Assembly: GCA_043816955.1 (NCBI GenBank)
Contig: JBDRHL010000080.1
Span: forward strand, 1-15,165
DNA length: 15,165 nt
Direction of reading: 5' to 3'
DNA from: JBDRHL01 sp043816955
GTDB lineage: Bacteria > Planctomycetota > Phycisphaerae > Sedimentisphaerales > CAYZTY01
A program made the translations under genes and the position numbers. Below, in pieces: positions 1 to 8,591 of this stretch (position 1 is the first letter of the stretch; each line of letters begins with the position of its first letter). The notes beneath the pieces were generated by a model, which did no database searches, was not told the DNA's origin, and saw only the letters and a list, made by a program, of their open reading frames with translations.

Positions 1-2
1 CA

Positions 3-1598
3 GATGACATTCTGGCTTCAGGCGGTATCGATGGCAAGATTAAAGTCTGGTCAGTATCAGAGAAACGTCAGTTGGCAGAAATTATGGCCCATCCTAACGG
101 GGTGTTTGCCCTGCGGCAATTGGGGTCACTTATACTGGCAAGTATTGGTGAAGACAATATACTTCGAGTATGGGATATGGATACCCTTGAGGTCAAGTTT
201 GAAAGCGATCCGGTTGACTTGCCAAATATTCGTGCCCTTATATCTTTAGATTACAACTCTATCAATGGATTATTGATTCATCCTTCCCGCAATGGCGATC
301 TTCATCTGTATAACCCGCACAATAGCTTCGCCATGCATATTGTTAATGCCCATAATGGTGACTTTTGTGCTTTAGCATATGGCGGTGAATATGTGATAAC
401 TGCCGGTTTAGAAGACACGATGATTAAGCTGTGGTCTTCTTCTGTGGACAAACTTATTACAGAAACTTCGGCCCCATTAGGGGTTTTAGCTGTCAGTTGG
501 ATAGGGACAGATTCAATAATAACGGTCTACAATGATGGCAGCGGCCAGATTTGGAAGATTGATGGTGAACTTTCGCCCGGGCCGCGATTTGTCAATCTTG
601 ACTTACGCAGCATTATTGGCCTGCCGATAGACCTTGTATCCAGAGGCCAACTAAAAAGCAACAGACAATGGCGGGACAAAAAGCTTTCCCAGGCAAAAGA
701 TATTATTACTGATTCCGGTAGCCGCAGCCAGATAGCTGGTATTGTAGATGAACTCCGTCATCGAGGTTTTTCTGTCGAGGCAGGATTGATTTTGGCAGAT
801 ACGGCAAAAGCACAAAAGCAGCCTCTTTGGGAGCTTGAATCTCGCCTGGCTCTGGTTGAAGGATTGGGTAATAGTCAAGCAGCCCTGCCCTCACTATATG
901 CGTTTGGGGAACTGTTGCGGAAGCTCAAAGAGCCGGGCCTTGCACAGGACTACTTTAAGCAGATTCTGCAAATAGATGAAAATTACCTTGATGTAAAAGA
1001 ACAGATTGGCAATTTACAGTCAGACCCATTAATGCATCTTTGCCCGGGAAAAGATGTACGCGGCGACCTTATGCAAAAAGGCCAGGTTCTCCAGGAGTTG
1101 GGGAAATATACAATTCTGAATAAGGAATTTTCCTGGCGGGTAGTAGTTAAGACAGGAAAAACATTGTTTTTTAATACCCATTTAAACACTCAGGATGCAG
1201 TCAATTCGATTTCAATGGCTGTAGAAAAATACGAGCCAGCTACTTACTCCGTTGGATTATCACAGGGGCGGCTCTTTACCGGCAAAGAACTAAAAGATAC
1301 AACGTGGATATATGTGTCTTTGAACAAGACAGATATGCCCATAGCCTTTGCACTGGGAATTCATTCAACTACCCGGGGATCAGAACTTATTCCTTATGAA
1401 TTTTTCGATACAAAGCTATTACCGATCTCTACGGAAATGTCAGCCAGGAAGCATAATCAGCAGGTTGAAAAAGCATGGTTGAAATTACAGCGTTCTTCTG
1501 ACAGCAAGAATTGGCTAAGGAATATTGGTAAAGTATCAATTGAGAGTATTAGCCAATTGGGAGGCAAGAGTTTGGCTCGAACAGATGATGAATATTAG
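3..1598 (+). CDS. WD40-repeat protein, 5' end cut by window edge
   Basis: The reading frame is open from base 3, and 531 residues are visible; the true start lies outside the window. A TTG at 72 lies in the same frame, but the WD40-type sequence continues upstream of it (GGIDGKIKVW at visible residues 7-16), so 72 is not the start. Repeat ends are seen at residues about 14-16 (KVW), 55-57 (RVW), 142-144 (KLW) and 182-184 (QIW), giving several blades of a beta-propeller up to about residue 190. The remaining 340 residues contain a helical, TPR-like stretch (around LAQDYFKQILQIDENY) and a C-terminal part I do not recognise. WD40 propellers are protein-interaction platforms. The kinase gene follows after 90 bases on the same strand, so the product is probably a partner or scaffold of that kinase; this is inference. 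The intergenic gap has only a weak A/T-rich hairpin (ATCATA-tttt-TATGAT). Confidence 0.85.
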   Translation, partial: DDILASGGIDGKIKVWSVSEKRQLAEIMAHPNGVFALRQLGSLILASIGEDNILRVWDMDTLEVKFESDPVDLPNIRALISLDYNSINGLLIHPSRNGDLHLYNPHNSFAMHIVNAHNGDFCALAYGGEYVITAGLEDTMIKLWSSSVDKLITETSAPLGVLAVSWIGTDSIITVYNDGSGQIWKIDGELSPGPRFVNLDLRSIIGLPIDLVSRGQLKSNRQWRDKKLSQAKDIITDSGSRSQIAGIVDELRHRGFSVEAGLILADTAKAQKQPLWELESRLALVEGLGNSQAALPSLYAFGELLRKLKEPGLAQDYFKQILQIDENYLDVKEQIGNLQSDPLMHLCPGKDVRGDLMQKGQVLQELGKYTILNKEFSWRVVVKTGKTLFFNTHLNTQDAVNSISMAVEKYEPATYSVGLSQGRLFTGKELKDTTWIYVSLNKTDMPIAFALGIHSTTRGSELIPYEFFDTKLLPISTEMSARKHNQQVEKAWLKLQRSSDSKNWLRNIGKVSIESISQLGGKSLARTDDEY

Positions 1599-1688
1599 TG
1601 GAGATAACCATCATATTTTTATGATAGCTGGAAATCGACTTATAAGAACAGTGATTTGATAAAACAGTTTATATTGGAGTTTTTGTGA

Positions 1689-4600
1689 ATGAGTAAAGAT
1701 GCTTCGGTTATTACATGCCAGAAATGCGGCGAGCCGTTGGAAGCGGATTGGAAAGAGTGTCCTGTCTGCCTTACACCGACATCATCGGGAACACTAACAT
1801 GTCCAAACTGTCAGGCTCCTATTAAGAAAAACTGGAAAATATGTCCGCATTGCGAGACAAGATTATCTGGATGGGAAACCCCGCCTGCTCAGGAATCTTC
1901 AGCAGCGGAAAAGAGGAATGATTCAAAGGATAAACAGATTTTTGTCTCAATGGCAGAGAACAAACCAATAGCGACTGTTGGGTTTGGCCTTGAGTTGCCT
2001 ATTATCAAGGGAGATGTACTTGGCGACAGATATCGGATTATTCAGCCGCTCGGGGCTGGCGGCTTTGGAGAGGTTTATCTGGTCGATGATTTAGTGCTGA
2101 ATGAACAGATGGCTTTGAAGATTGTGGTTACCGGCAAGGGTAAAGCTCAACGAGCCACAGAACAGATACTTCATGAGTTCAAACTTCGTGAAGCAATCAA
2201 TGATACCACTTATATAATAAAGGCCCAGGATCCCCGGCCATGTGAACATAAAGGATTATCACTGGTACTTTTGCCGATGGAATTCGCAAATGGCAAAAGT
2301 ATGCGGCAATGGTTAGTGCAAAACCAAGATATTGAAAAACGGCAAAAAACAGGGCTTGTGTTGTTCAGGCAGGCTTGTCTCGGCGTAAAGGCAATTCATG
2401 ACGCCGGACTTGTTCACCTGGACATCAAACCTGATAATATCCTAATAGTTGAAGGCAAAGCAAAGATAGCTGACTTTGGTATTGGTAGATACGGAGCCAG
2501 CCAGTTTGCGAACAATCCTGACCAGTTATTACGTCAGGGAATTGGCACACCGCAATACATGAGTCCTGAGCAGTTTCAGGTTGCAAGACAAAAAGATGTA
2601 GGTCCTGCCAGCGATATTTACAGCTTAGGCATTGTTCTTTTTGAACTTTTGGATGGTACCTTGCCTTTCGATGGAACGCCCATTGAGTTAAGGGACAAAC
2701 ACCTGAATACGCAGCCCCCTCATCTCGCCGGAAAGATGGGAAAGTGGAAGCGTATTGCTGACAGGTGTCTTGCAAAAAAACCTGGGGAAAGGTATCCGGA
2801 TATTGACAGATTAATAGCCGATTTAGACCGTGCAGCTCAGGGAGCTACACTCAGCATTGATGTGTCATGTCCCAAGTGCGGCCACATCAATGCCAACACT
2901 GACTCTAAAGTGTGCGATAAATGTCAAGCCAGTCTTGCATCTCTTTTCCGTCCGTGTCCTGTTTGTACCAGATCGGTACGTCTTGATATTAAGACATGTC
3001 CCGGGTGTGGGCAAGCTGTGGCAGCATACTATTTACTGTTAGACCGCAAAGAACAAATTGAAAGACTAAAAGATGAAGACCCGGTAGAAGCTATTAAAAT
3101 TCTGGAGATGGTTCTGCGGGACGGTGCTGATGATTACCAGGAACATGCAGTCGAACTCATAAAAGATTTACGTCAAAAGCAGTCGCGGGTTGGTTCTTTG
3201 ATAGCAGAAGCCGAAAAGGCAACGGCATCGGCTGCACCGAAACAGGCAATTAAGTCTTGGCAAAAAATTCTCGAAATCATCCCGAGACATAAACTTGCGG
3301 TCGGGCAAGTACAAAAACTCGAATCTCTTCTGGAGGATTTCCGTCAACGCTGGGAAAAGGCGATACGCCTGATGAACGAGGCAAAATTTCATGATGCTGA
3401 CAATATACTCCAAAGCTGTGTTAAGGATATCCCCGCACGCAATGATATCAGGGGAATGCTGGATACCTGTCGTAGCAGATCCCAGAAGTACAGGGATGCT
3501 TTCGACCATGCCGAAACTGCCATGAGAGGTAAACTTATTCAAAAGGCAGATGAGCAGATAAGTGAAGCATTATCGCAGGCACCTGATAGTGAGGAAGCAT
3601 TGGCCATCGCTGCCGAGCTTTCTAAAAAGTTAGAGAAAACAGAAAAAATGATTGACCAGGCGTATAGAGAACTTTCCCGGGCACATTTTTCCAAAGTTGG
3701 TGAAAAGATAACTGAAATTGAACAGCTGCAGGCAGACAATCCGAAAACAAAAGAAATAGCAAAAGAATTAAGAAAAATACAGAAAGAATACAGTAAATAT
3801 CTAAAGGCCGCTGTCGAGGCTGAAACAAGCTTTGTTTTAGGCAAGGCTCTGGAAAAAGCAATATTGGCTCAAAATGAATGCCCTGATTCAAAGGAAATCT
3901 CCGACGTGATTACCTCCATTAAAGGAAAACAATTTGCAGCCAACGCCCACTTGGAAGAGGCTAAAACGGCTCTTGAAGAAGCGCGATTCGAGGAGGTGGA
4001 ACAGCATGCAAAAAAGGCGAAAGAGTTATGGTCAGAGCTGGATATAAAAGCCTACTCTGAATCAGTGATTCAATCCGCAACTATAGAATACAGGTCAAAG
4101 ATAGATGAGGCGCAGCATTTATTCAACAAACACGATTTTAAAAAGGCTTTAGCTGCATGTGAAAAGGCCTTGCAAATATGTCCAAAGGCAGCCAAGGCCG
4201 GTTGGCTTAAAGACCGAATCAACGATGTGATAAAAAAGAAAGAAAAACGCAGCGCCCAGATCATAGGCATAATCTTACTAATAAAGAATATAACTTTAGC
4301 TGCTTTACTCGGCATCTTAATAGTTGCGTTGACACCTTTGGCTTTTTTAGCTGATAAACTTTGCTCTAGAATATTTAAAAAGACAAGAATAAGGTACTAT
4401 AGGTGGCCTGAAGCACTCTGGTCTTGTTGGTCTCGGCAAAAGGATAATATCTGGGAAAGCAAAGCTTTGTCACCGCAAATAGACGATATCTTGGCAGAGA
4501 GTTTAATCCATGAAGCACCACCGGAAATAAAGGCCGAAAGGCAGATATTTATAAAGCGACTAAAACAAAAACTTCTTACTCGCAAAACAGCCATGTGGAT

Positions 4601-5573
4601 AATTGTGCTCTTGGGAGTTGTGTTCATCTTTAGATCAGGTTGTGATAATCGACGCCATATTAGACAAGCTCAAGGTTATTTAGTAAACCAGAAGTTTGAC
4701 CAGGCACGAATGGAATTGTCAGAATGTGGATGGTTTTGCGCTTCGGGTAAAGCAAAACTTTGGAATATGCTTTACGATGCCGAAAACGAAAACAGGCAGA
4801 TTAAAGCATCTTCTAGCAACACTGTAAAGTATCAAAGCAAAAAAGCTAATGCAACGGCCTGGAAATCAAATAGTGGAACTCTAAGCGATGGCCTGATTCA
4901 TTATTATTCCTGTGAAGAAAGTACAAATAAAAGAGGACTTGTCGATATTGTCTCTGGCAAGAATTCATCGTTGATGTGGGGCTCTCCAAAAGTTAAACGT
5001 AAAGGTATAAAAAATTACGGATGGGCCTTTAATGGGAATGATGCTATTGCCTGGAGTGACACATTGTTACCTGATCTGGCCGCAGGTGACGATTTTACCT
5101 TATCGATATGGGCATATAATACCGGCTTAAGTAACAGCAACGACAGTATTTGGTCTACTTATTATACGAAGGGATCTAAAGCATATTTTTTGTTAGATAT
5201 CTACAAAAGCAAGCTAAGATTTATTGGTACAAATATGGGTTTTAAGAACAACTCTCAAACAAATATTTTGAGTATTTCCTCGAATCAATGGTACCACTAT
5301 GTTTTAAGGAAAAAGGGAAGTCTTTATACCATTTTCGTCAACGGTACATCTATATCTTATGCTACAGGAAATAGTACGGTTACTTGGGACAAGGATAAAA
5401 GACGACGTTTTATCATCGGTTCACAGAACTCCGCAAGCCCAGGGAAGTATTGGTGGAATGGCTATTTTGATGAATTTGGGGTCTGGGCCAGAAGTTTGTC
5501 TGATGAAGAGGTGTCCAAGCTCTATAACAGAGGCAATGGCTTAAGTTATAACCAGATAGTCGGAGCAGATTAG
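1689..5573 (+). CDS. Large membrane-anchored Ser/Thr protein kinase with zinc ribbons and LamG-like domain
   Basis: 1294 residues. The ATG at 1689 has TTGGAG nine bases upstream. Domain order: two CxxC zinc-ribbon halves (C10/C13/C24/C27 and C38/C41/C52/C55); kinase about 115-382 with glycine loop GAGGFGEV (122-129), ALK lysine K144, catalytic loop HLDIKPDN (243-250), DFG 262-264 and SPE 292-294; two more zinc ribbons (C394/C397/C409/C412 and C423/C426/C437/C440); a long helical TPR/coiled-coil region, about 445-855; a hydrophobic segment about 858-889 and another about 968-985; and a concanavalin/LamG-like domain about 1068-1285. All catalytic residues are present, so activity is likely. The HRD arginine is replaced by Leu (HLD), making it a non-RD kinase. 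Basic residues flank the first hydrophobic segment on both sides, so topology is uncertain, but the LamG-like end is plausibly outside the cytoplasm. This would suit a sensor kinase with an outward carbohydrate- or protein-binding domain; the ligand is unknown. Confidence 0.93.
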   Translation: MSKDASVITCQKCGEPLEADWKECPVCLTPTSSGTLTCPNCQAPIKKNWKICPHCETRLSGWETPPAQESSAAEKRNDSKDKQIFVSMAENKPIATVGFGLELPIIKGDVLGDRYRIIQPLGAGGFGEVYLVDDLVLNEQMALKIVVTGKGKAQRATEQILHEFKLREAINDTTYIIKAQDPRPCEHKGLSLVLLPMEFANGKSMRQWLVQNQDIEKRQKTGLVLFRQACLGVKAIHDAGLVHLDIKPDNILIVEGKAKIADFGIGRYGASQFANNPDQLLRQGIGTPQYMSPEQFQVARQKDVGPASDIYSLGIVLFELLDGTLPFDGTPIELRDKHLNTQPPHLAGKMGKWKRIADRCLAKKPGERYPDIDRLIADLDRAAQGATLSIDVSCPKCGHINANTDSKVCDKCQASLASLFRPCPVCTRSVRLDIKTCPGCGQAVAAYYLLLDRKEQIERLKDEDPVEAIKILEMVLRDGADDYQEHAVELIKDLRQKQSRVGSLIAEAEKATASAAPKQAIKSWQKILEIIPRHKLAVGQVQKLESLLEDFRQRWEKAIRLMNEAKFHDADNILQSCVKDIPARNDIRGMLDTCRSRSQKYRDAFDHAETAMRGKLIQKADEQISEALSQAPDSEEALAIAAELSKKLEKTEKMIDQAYRELSRAHFSKVGEKITEIEQLQADNPKTKEIAKELRKIQKEYSKYLKAAVEAETSFVLGKALEKAILAQNECPDSKEISDVITSIKGKQFAANAHLEEAKTALEEARFEEVEQHAKKAKELWSELDIKAYSESVIQSATIEYRSKIDEAQHLFNKHDFKKALAACEKALQICPKAAKAGWLKDRINDVIKKKEKRSAQIIGIILLIKNITLAALLGILIVALTPLAFLADKLCSRIFKKTRIRYYRWPEALWSCWSRQKDNIWESKALSPQIDDILAESLIHEAPPEIKAERQIFIKRLKQKLLTRKTAMWIIVLLGVVFIFRSGCDNRRHIRQAQGYLVNQKFDQARMELSECGWFCASGKAKLWNMLYDAENENRQIKASSSNTVKYQSKKANATAWKSNSGTLSDGLIHYYSCEESTNKRGLVDIVSGKNSSLMWGSPKVKRKGIKNYGWAFNGNDAIAWSDTLLPDLAAGDDFTLSIWAYNTGLSNSNDSIWSTYYTKGSKAYFLLDIYKSKLRFIGTNMGFKNNSQTNILSISSNQWYHYVLRKKGSLYTIFVNGTSISYATGNSTVTWDKDKRRRFIIGSQNSASPGKYWWNGYFDEFGVWARSLSDEEVSKLYNRGNGLSYNQIVGAD

Positions 5574-6010
5574 ATGAGAGGAATAACGGACGTTTTGCGA
5601 TGTGCATCAGCAAATTCTATAAACATCTCATCCTTATCCTTAGAACTGGTTTTTTTATCACGCAATGACGCACACTTCTCGGCTAGCCGCTTCAATGCCC
5701 CTTCAAATCTGTTCGATAATTTCCAGCCATGCTGGCCACCGTATCGGCTGTTAAGATGACTGACGTGTTCAATAAGCCCGAGTCTTGAAAGTTTTGCTCT
5801 TGCCCTTTGCAGTATTCGGCGGGACGTGCTGTATTTATTTTCAATATAGACAAGATTTGGTACTATATTCTCAGCCCACTTGAGCTCGAACAGAATACAA
5901 GTTGCTGCATGTTGCTGGTTGCGATTGCCAGGAAAGAGCATCTCAACTAAGTCTGAATAATCTGAGATATCTTTCCTGTGATTGAAGCTGATTTTTGTGT
6001 ATTCTGGCAT
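5570..6010 (-). CDS. Small winged-helix-like putative DNA-binding protein
   Basis: 146 residues, ATG at 6010. The middle (about residues 55-105) reads as a winged helix: a recognition-helix-like STSRRILQRARAKLSRLGLI followed by a turn with several Gly residues (RYGGQHGWKLS), then a basic helix. The C-terminal 35 residues are rich in Lys and Asp. I cannot assign a family with certainty. Its TAA stop (5570-5572) overlaps the TAG of the kinase gene (5571-5573) in convergent orientation. The ribosome-binding site is weak (AGGG about 13 bases upstream). A perfect palindrome, TTTTGTACAAAA, lies 22 bases upstream of the start and could be its own operator; that is inference. It is separated by 299 bases from acr3 on the same strand, so it may be read through from the ars operon or have its own promoter. 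Confidence 0.7.
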   Translation of the reverse strand: MPEYTKISFNHRKDISDYSDLVEMLFPGNRNQQHAATCILFELKWAENIVPNLVYIENKYSTSRRILQRARAKLSRLGLIEHVSHLNSRYGGQHGWKLSNRFEGALKRLAEKCASLRDKKTSSKDKDEMFIEFADAHRKTSVIPLI

Positions 6011-6031
6011 TTTACATTTTTACCCTAGGCT

Positions 6032-6043
6032 TTTTGTACAAAA
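6032..6043. promoter_or_regulatory. Perfect 12-base palindrome, candidate operator
   Basis: TTTTGTACAAAA is its own reverse complement. It lies just upstream of the winged-helix gene and directly next to the stem-loop at 6045-6080. A symmetric site of this size beside a small DNA-binding protein gene suggests autoregulation, but nothing else in the sequence proves binding. Confidence 0.35.
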
Positions 6044-6044
6044 T

Positions 6045-6080
6045 ATGGGCTTGGCCGCGGGACATTGTGGTCAAGCCCAT
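6045..6080. repeat. Strong inverted repeat / stem-loop, possible terminator of the ars operon
   Basis: Left arm ATGGGCTTGGCC (6045-6056) pairs with right arm GGTCAAGCCCAT (6069-6080): 12 pairs with one G-U, and a few more wobble pairs possible toward the loop. On the - strand it lies about 230 bases after the acr3 stop and is followed by ATTTTG rather than a clean T-run. On the + strand it is followed by GTTAAAAAAA. It could be a terminator of the leftward operon or a structured regulatory site. A second possible pairing exists between CCCAT (6076-6080) and ATGGG (6090-6094), exclusive with the main stem. Confidence 0.5.
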
Positions 6081-6309
6081 GTTAAAAAAATGGGTACCTA
6101 TATTTATATTTTATGGTTGCACCAAAGAATTGGCTATCGTTGGATTTGAGCACCCAGGAAGGCAGGTTGAAGGAGTAACTACCCGTTCACTGGCTGCTTT
6201 ATCTATATGGTTAGACGAGATGATTTGGGAGGGTAAATCACTTGTCAATCAATGCCTTGTTTTTGAGATTGCTTCCATATCTATTGCTCGTCGAGAAAAA
6301 ATATTATAA
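6081..6309. other. Intergenic stretch without a convincing gene
   Basis: Between the stem-loop and the acr3 stop there is no RNA gene and no recognisable protein. A + strand frame (5995-6309) is open, but it begins inside the winged-helix gene, crosses the stem-loop, has no domain I recognise and no good ribosome-binding site. On the - strand a TTGACA (6248-6243) is followed 17 bases later by AATCAT, a poor -10 match, which could be a weak promoter for the winged-helix gene. Confidence 0.4.
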
Positions 6310-7494
6310 TCATATTTTAAACCACCGCTGTGTTTTCAAACAGAATTTTACCAGCATAAGCATAACAGGTACTTCAATAAGCACACCGACAACCGTCGCC
6401 AAAGCCGCGCCCGAAGATAAGCCAAACAGCATCGTTGCAGTTGCAATGGCCACTTCAAAATGGTTCGATGCGCCTATCATTGCCGAAGGGGCAGCATCCG
6501 CATACGATAATTTTAGTGGTTTTGACAGCCAGTAGCCTATCGCGAAAATCAAACAGGTTTGTATGAACAGCGGAATAGCAATCCAAAGAATGGTCAGAGG
6601 ATTTGAAATAATGGTTTCGCCCTTGAAGGAAAACAGAAGCACAAGAGTTACCAGCAGGGCAATAATTGTTATTGGCGTTAAAACATGAAGGAATTTTTCC
6701 TCAAACCACTCTAAGCCCTTATGTGCTATGATCCATTTGCGAGAAATGAATCCTGCGGCCAGCGGTAATGCTACATAAATCGCTATCGACAATAAAAGGG
6801 CTTGCCACGGGACCGGCAATTTGCCGACACCCAGAAGAAAACCACCAAGTGGCCCATACAGAAACAGCATAGTTAAAGAATTGATAGCGACCATCACCAG
6901 CGTATGACCGCCGTTGCCTTTGGCAAGGTATCCCCATACAAGAACCATCGCGGTGCAAGGCGCGATGCCAAGCAGTATGCAACCTGCTAAATAACTTCTC
7001 CATAGCGGAACTTGCAGCATTTTGACGCCGTTTTCCATAACTATCGTACCGACACCATATTCAGCACCTATCGGCAGGTCTGACCCGAAAGGCATCTTTA
7101 CCAAATCGACGGCGTTCGGACCGATAAAGTTATAAAACAACGTACCAAGAAAAAACGACGCTATCGCATACATCGTAAAAGGTTTGATTGCCCAATTCAC
7201 AAAAAGCGTAAGGCCCACAGGCTTGATGCTTTTACCGGCCTTAAGCACCTCGGCAAAATCAATTTTGACCATAATAGGATACATCATAAAGAAAAGACAA
7301 ATGGCAATCGGTATTGATACCACGGGGGCATTGTTGACATAGATGGCCATTCCGTCAAGGGTCTTGGCAAAGCCTGGAGCAAGTTTACCCAGGATAATCC
7401 CACCAACGATACAAAGGATTACCCAGACCGTAAGATATCGTTCAAAAATATTTAATCCTTTTTCACGAACCTTTTCTGTTTTATGATTTGCCAT
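6310..7494 (-). CDS. acr3: Acr3-family arsenite efflux permease
   Basis: 394 residues, about ten hydrophobic segments, inner-membrane As(III) exporter driven by the membrane potential. The family's essential cysteine is in GIAPCTAMVLVWGYLAKGN (C180), and the second key acidic residue is in GASNHFEVAIA (E347). Both match the Acr3 hallmark positions in TM4 and TM9. The protein is about 40 residues longer than short Acr3 proteins because of an insertion, about residues 121-168, between TM3 and TM4 (YNFIGPNAVDLVKMPFGSD and onward). The ATG at 7494 is preceded by AGGGAATTC, a fair ribosome-binding site. It is the last gene of the ars operon, 21 bases after arsM. Acr3 exports inorganic arsenite; methylated products of ArsM would need another route or diffusion. 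Confidence 0.96.
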   Translation of the reverse strand: MANHKTEKVREKGLNIFERYLTVWVILCIVGGIILGKLAPGFAKTLDGMAIYVNNAPVVSIPIAICLFFMMYPIMVKIDFAEVLKAGKSIKPVGLTLFVNWAIKPFTMYAIASFFLGTLFYNFIGPNAVDLVKMPFGSDLPIGAEYGVGTIVMENGVKMLQVPLWRSYLAGCILLGIAPCTAMVLVWGYLAKGNGGHTLVMVAINSLTMLFLYGPLGGFLLGVGKLPVPWQALLLSIAIYVALPLAAGFISRKWIIAHKGLEWFEEKFLHVLTPITIIALLVTLVLLFSFKGETIISNPLTILWIAIPLFIQTCLIFAIGYWLSKPLKLSYADAAPSAMIGASNHFEVAIATATMLFGLSSGAALATVVGVLIEVPVMLMLVKFCLKTQRWFKI

Positions 7495-7515
7495 TTTTGA
7501 ATTCCCTATTTTTTA

Positions 7516-8337
7516 TTACCTGCTTTTAAATGCTGTAATATTTACACTGATGATATAGTCACTGAGTTTTTTGCCTTGCGGCAAGGACTCATTGGTCTGC
7601 TTATAAAGTGGATCATTACAATCAGTTAATACATCAATACTATATGATTTTTCGACTAAATCAATATCGCATAAACCTGCTCTGTTTGCCATTTCCACTG
7701 TTTGATCAACAAGAACAGCACCCGCCACACAACTTACCAGTGCTGCGGCAGAAGCAAGGACTTCCTTCGGCAGCGTTTTTTTCAATGCCAGATCCGATAT
7801 ACATGCTTTGCCGTAGGGTTTTAATACACGGGCTATCTCATTCCATACCTGCTGTTTATCTGGTGAAAGATTGATCACACAATTAGAAATGACGACATCG
7901 ACGGATGAATCCGCAACGGGTAGATGCTCTATTTCGCCAAGTCTAAACTCGATATTGGAAAGCCCGGTCTTTTCCGTAAATTTAAGAATCCCTGATCTTG
8001 CTTTACCGAGCATTTCTGGTGTCATATCCACACCGATTGCTTTACCTTTTGGTCCAACTTTTCGAGCAGCGATAAAAACATCGAATCCGCCGCCGCTTCC
8101 CAAGTCCAATACGACCTGACCAGCCTTAAGATCTGCAATCGCTGTCGGATTGCCGCAGGATAAGCCCATATTCGCACCTTCCGGCAAAATATCCAACTCC
8201 TCGTTTGTATAGCCAATGGCTTCAGCGAGTTGGTCGGGTGCAGAAGAACCACAGCAGCAATTTGCCTTGCCCTGGGCGATATCTGCGTATCCTTTACGAA
8301 CCGTATCTCTGACATTATCATTTGATTCAGTAGCCAT
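7516..8337 (-). CDS. arsM: Arsenite S-adenosylmethionine methyltransferase
   Basis: 273 residues. It transfers methyl groups from SAM to As(III) in the cytoplasm, giving methylated arsenicals. The SAM-binding motif I is LDLGSGGGFD (77-86). The As(III)-binding cysteines expected in ArsM are all present: GLSCGNP (C61), ISNCVINLSPDK (C153) and VSCVAGAVL (C203), plus an N-terminal CCC (27-29). The start at 8337 was chosen because GAGG (8344-8347) stands six bases upstream; an ATG four codons earlier (8349) overlaps the previous stop as ATGA but lacks a clear ribosome-binding site, and translation from it would add only MRLN. It lies between a small AhpD-like gene and acr3. Confidence 0.95.
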   Translation of the reverse strand: MATESNDNVRDTVRKGYADIAQGKANCCCGSSAPDQLAEAIGYTNEELDILPEGANMGLSCGNPTAIADLKAGQVVLDLGSGGGFDVFIAARKVGPKGKAIGVDMTPEMLGKARSGILKFTEKTGLSNIEFRLGEIEHLPVADSSVDVVISNCVINLSPDKQQVWNEIARVLKPYGKACISDLALKKTLPKEVLASAAALVSCVAGAVLVDQTVEMANRAGLCDIDLVEKSYSIDVLTDCNDPLYKQTNESLPQGKKLSDYIISVNITAFKSR

Positions 8338-8343
8338 ATTCAA

Positions 8344-8347
8344 CCTC
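8344..8347 (-). promoter_or_regulatory. Shine-Dalgarno deciding the arsM start
   Basis: GAGG on the - strand, six bases before the ATG at 8337. It lies across the stop codon of the previous gene (8346-8348), which fits coupled translation. Confidence 0.6.
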
Positions 8348-8558
8348 ATTCTTCTTTTAGCAGGTTTTCAAGTAATTCATCCATCTGGTTGGCTGCTCCC
8401 TTGCGGACCATTTTGCCAACCTCAACAGCTTGCTTTATAAGTTCCGGTTCAATATTCATTTCATTGGCTTTGCTGGTATGGAACTCTACACAAGGATGGC
8501 AATTGCAGGCAACTGAAGCGCCGATTGCAATTAATTCTTTCATCTTGGCATCAAGCAT
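8346..8558 (-). CDS. Small AhpD / carboxymuconolactone decarboxylase-like protein
   Basis: 70 residues, ATG at 8558 with AGGG nine bases upstream. The segment ASVACNCHPCVEFHTSKANE carries the CxxC (C20-H-P-C23) and downstream His (H27) typical of the AhpD-like fold, which in AhpD performs thiol-disulfide peroxidase chemistry. The length is short but fits the single-domain members of the family. The product probably assembles into a homo-oligomer. In this place between a CcdA-like gene and arsM it may supply redox or thiol chemistry for arsenic handling; that role is inferred from context. Its stop overlaps or abuts arsM. Confidence 0.88.
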   Translation of the reverse strand: MLDAKMKELIAIGASVACNCHPCVEFHTSKANEMNIEPELIKQAVEVGKMVRKGAANQMDELLENLLKEE

Positions 8559-8591
8559 TTTATTTTCCCTTTTTCAACAAATGAACCCTTT

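Noticed and set aside
6032..6090. Integron attC-like site
   Set aside because: There is a hairpin and a GTTAAAA next to it, but the paired RYYYAAC/GTTRRRY core sites are not both present and no integrase or cassette array is seen.
5995..6309. Open + strand frame of 104 codons
   Set aside because: It starts inside the winged-helix gene, runs through the strong stem-loop, has no recognisable domain and no good ribosome-binding site.
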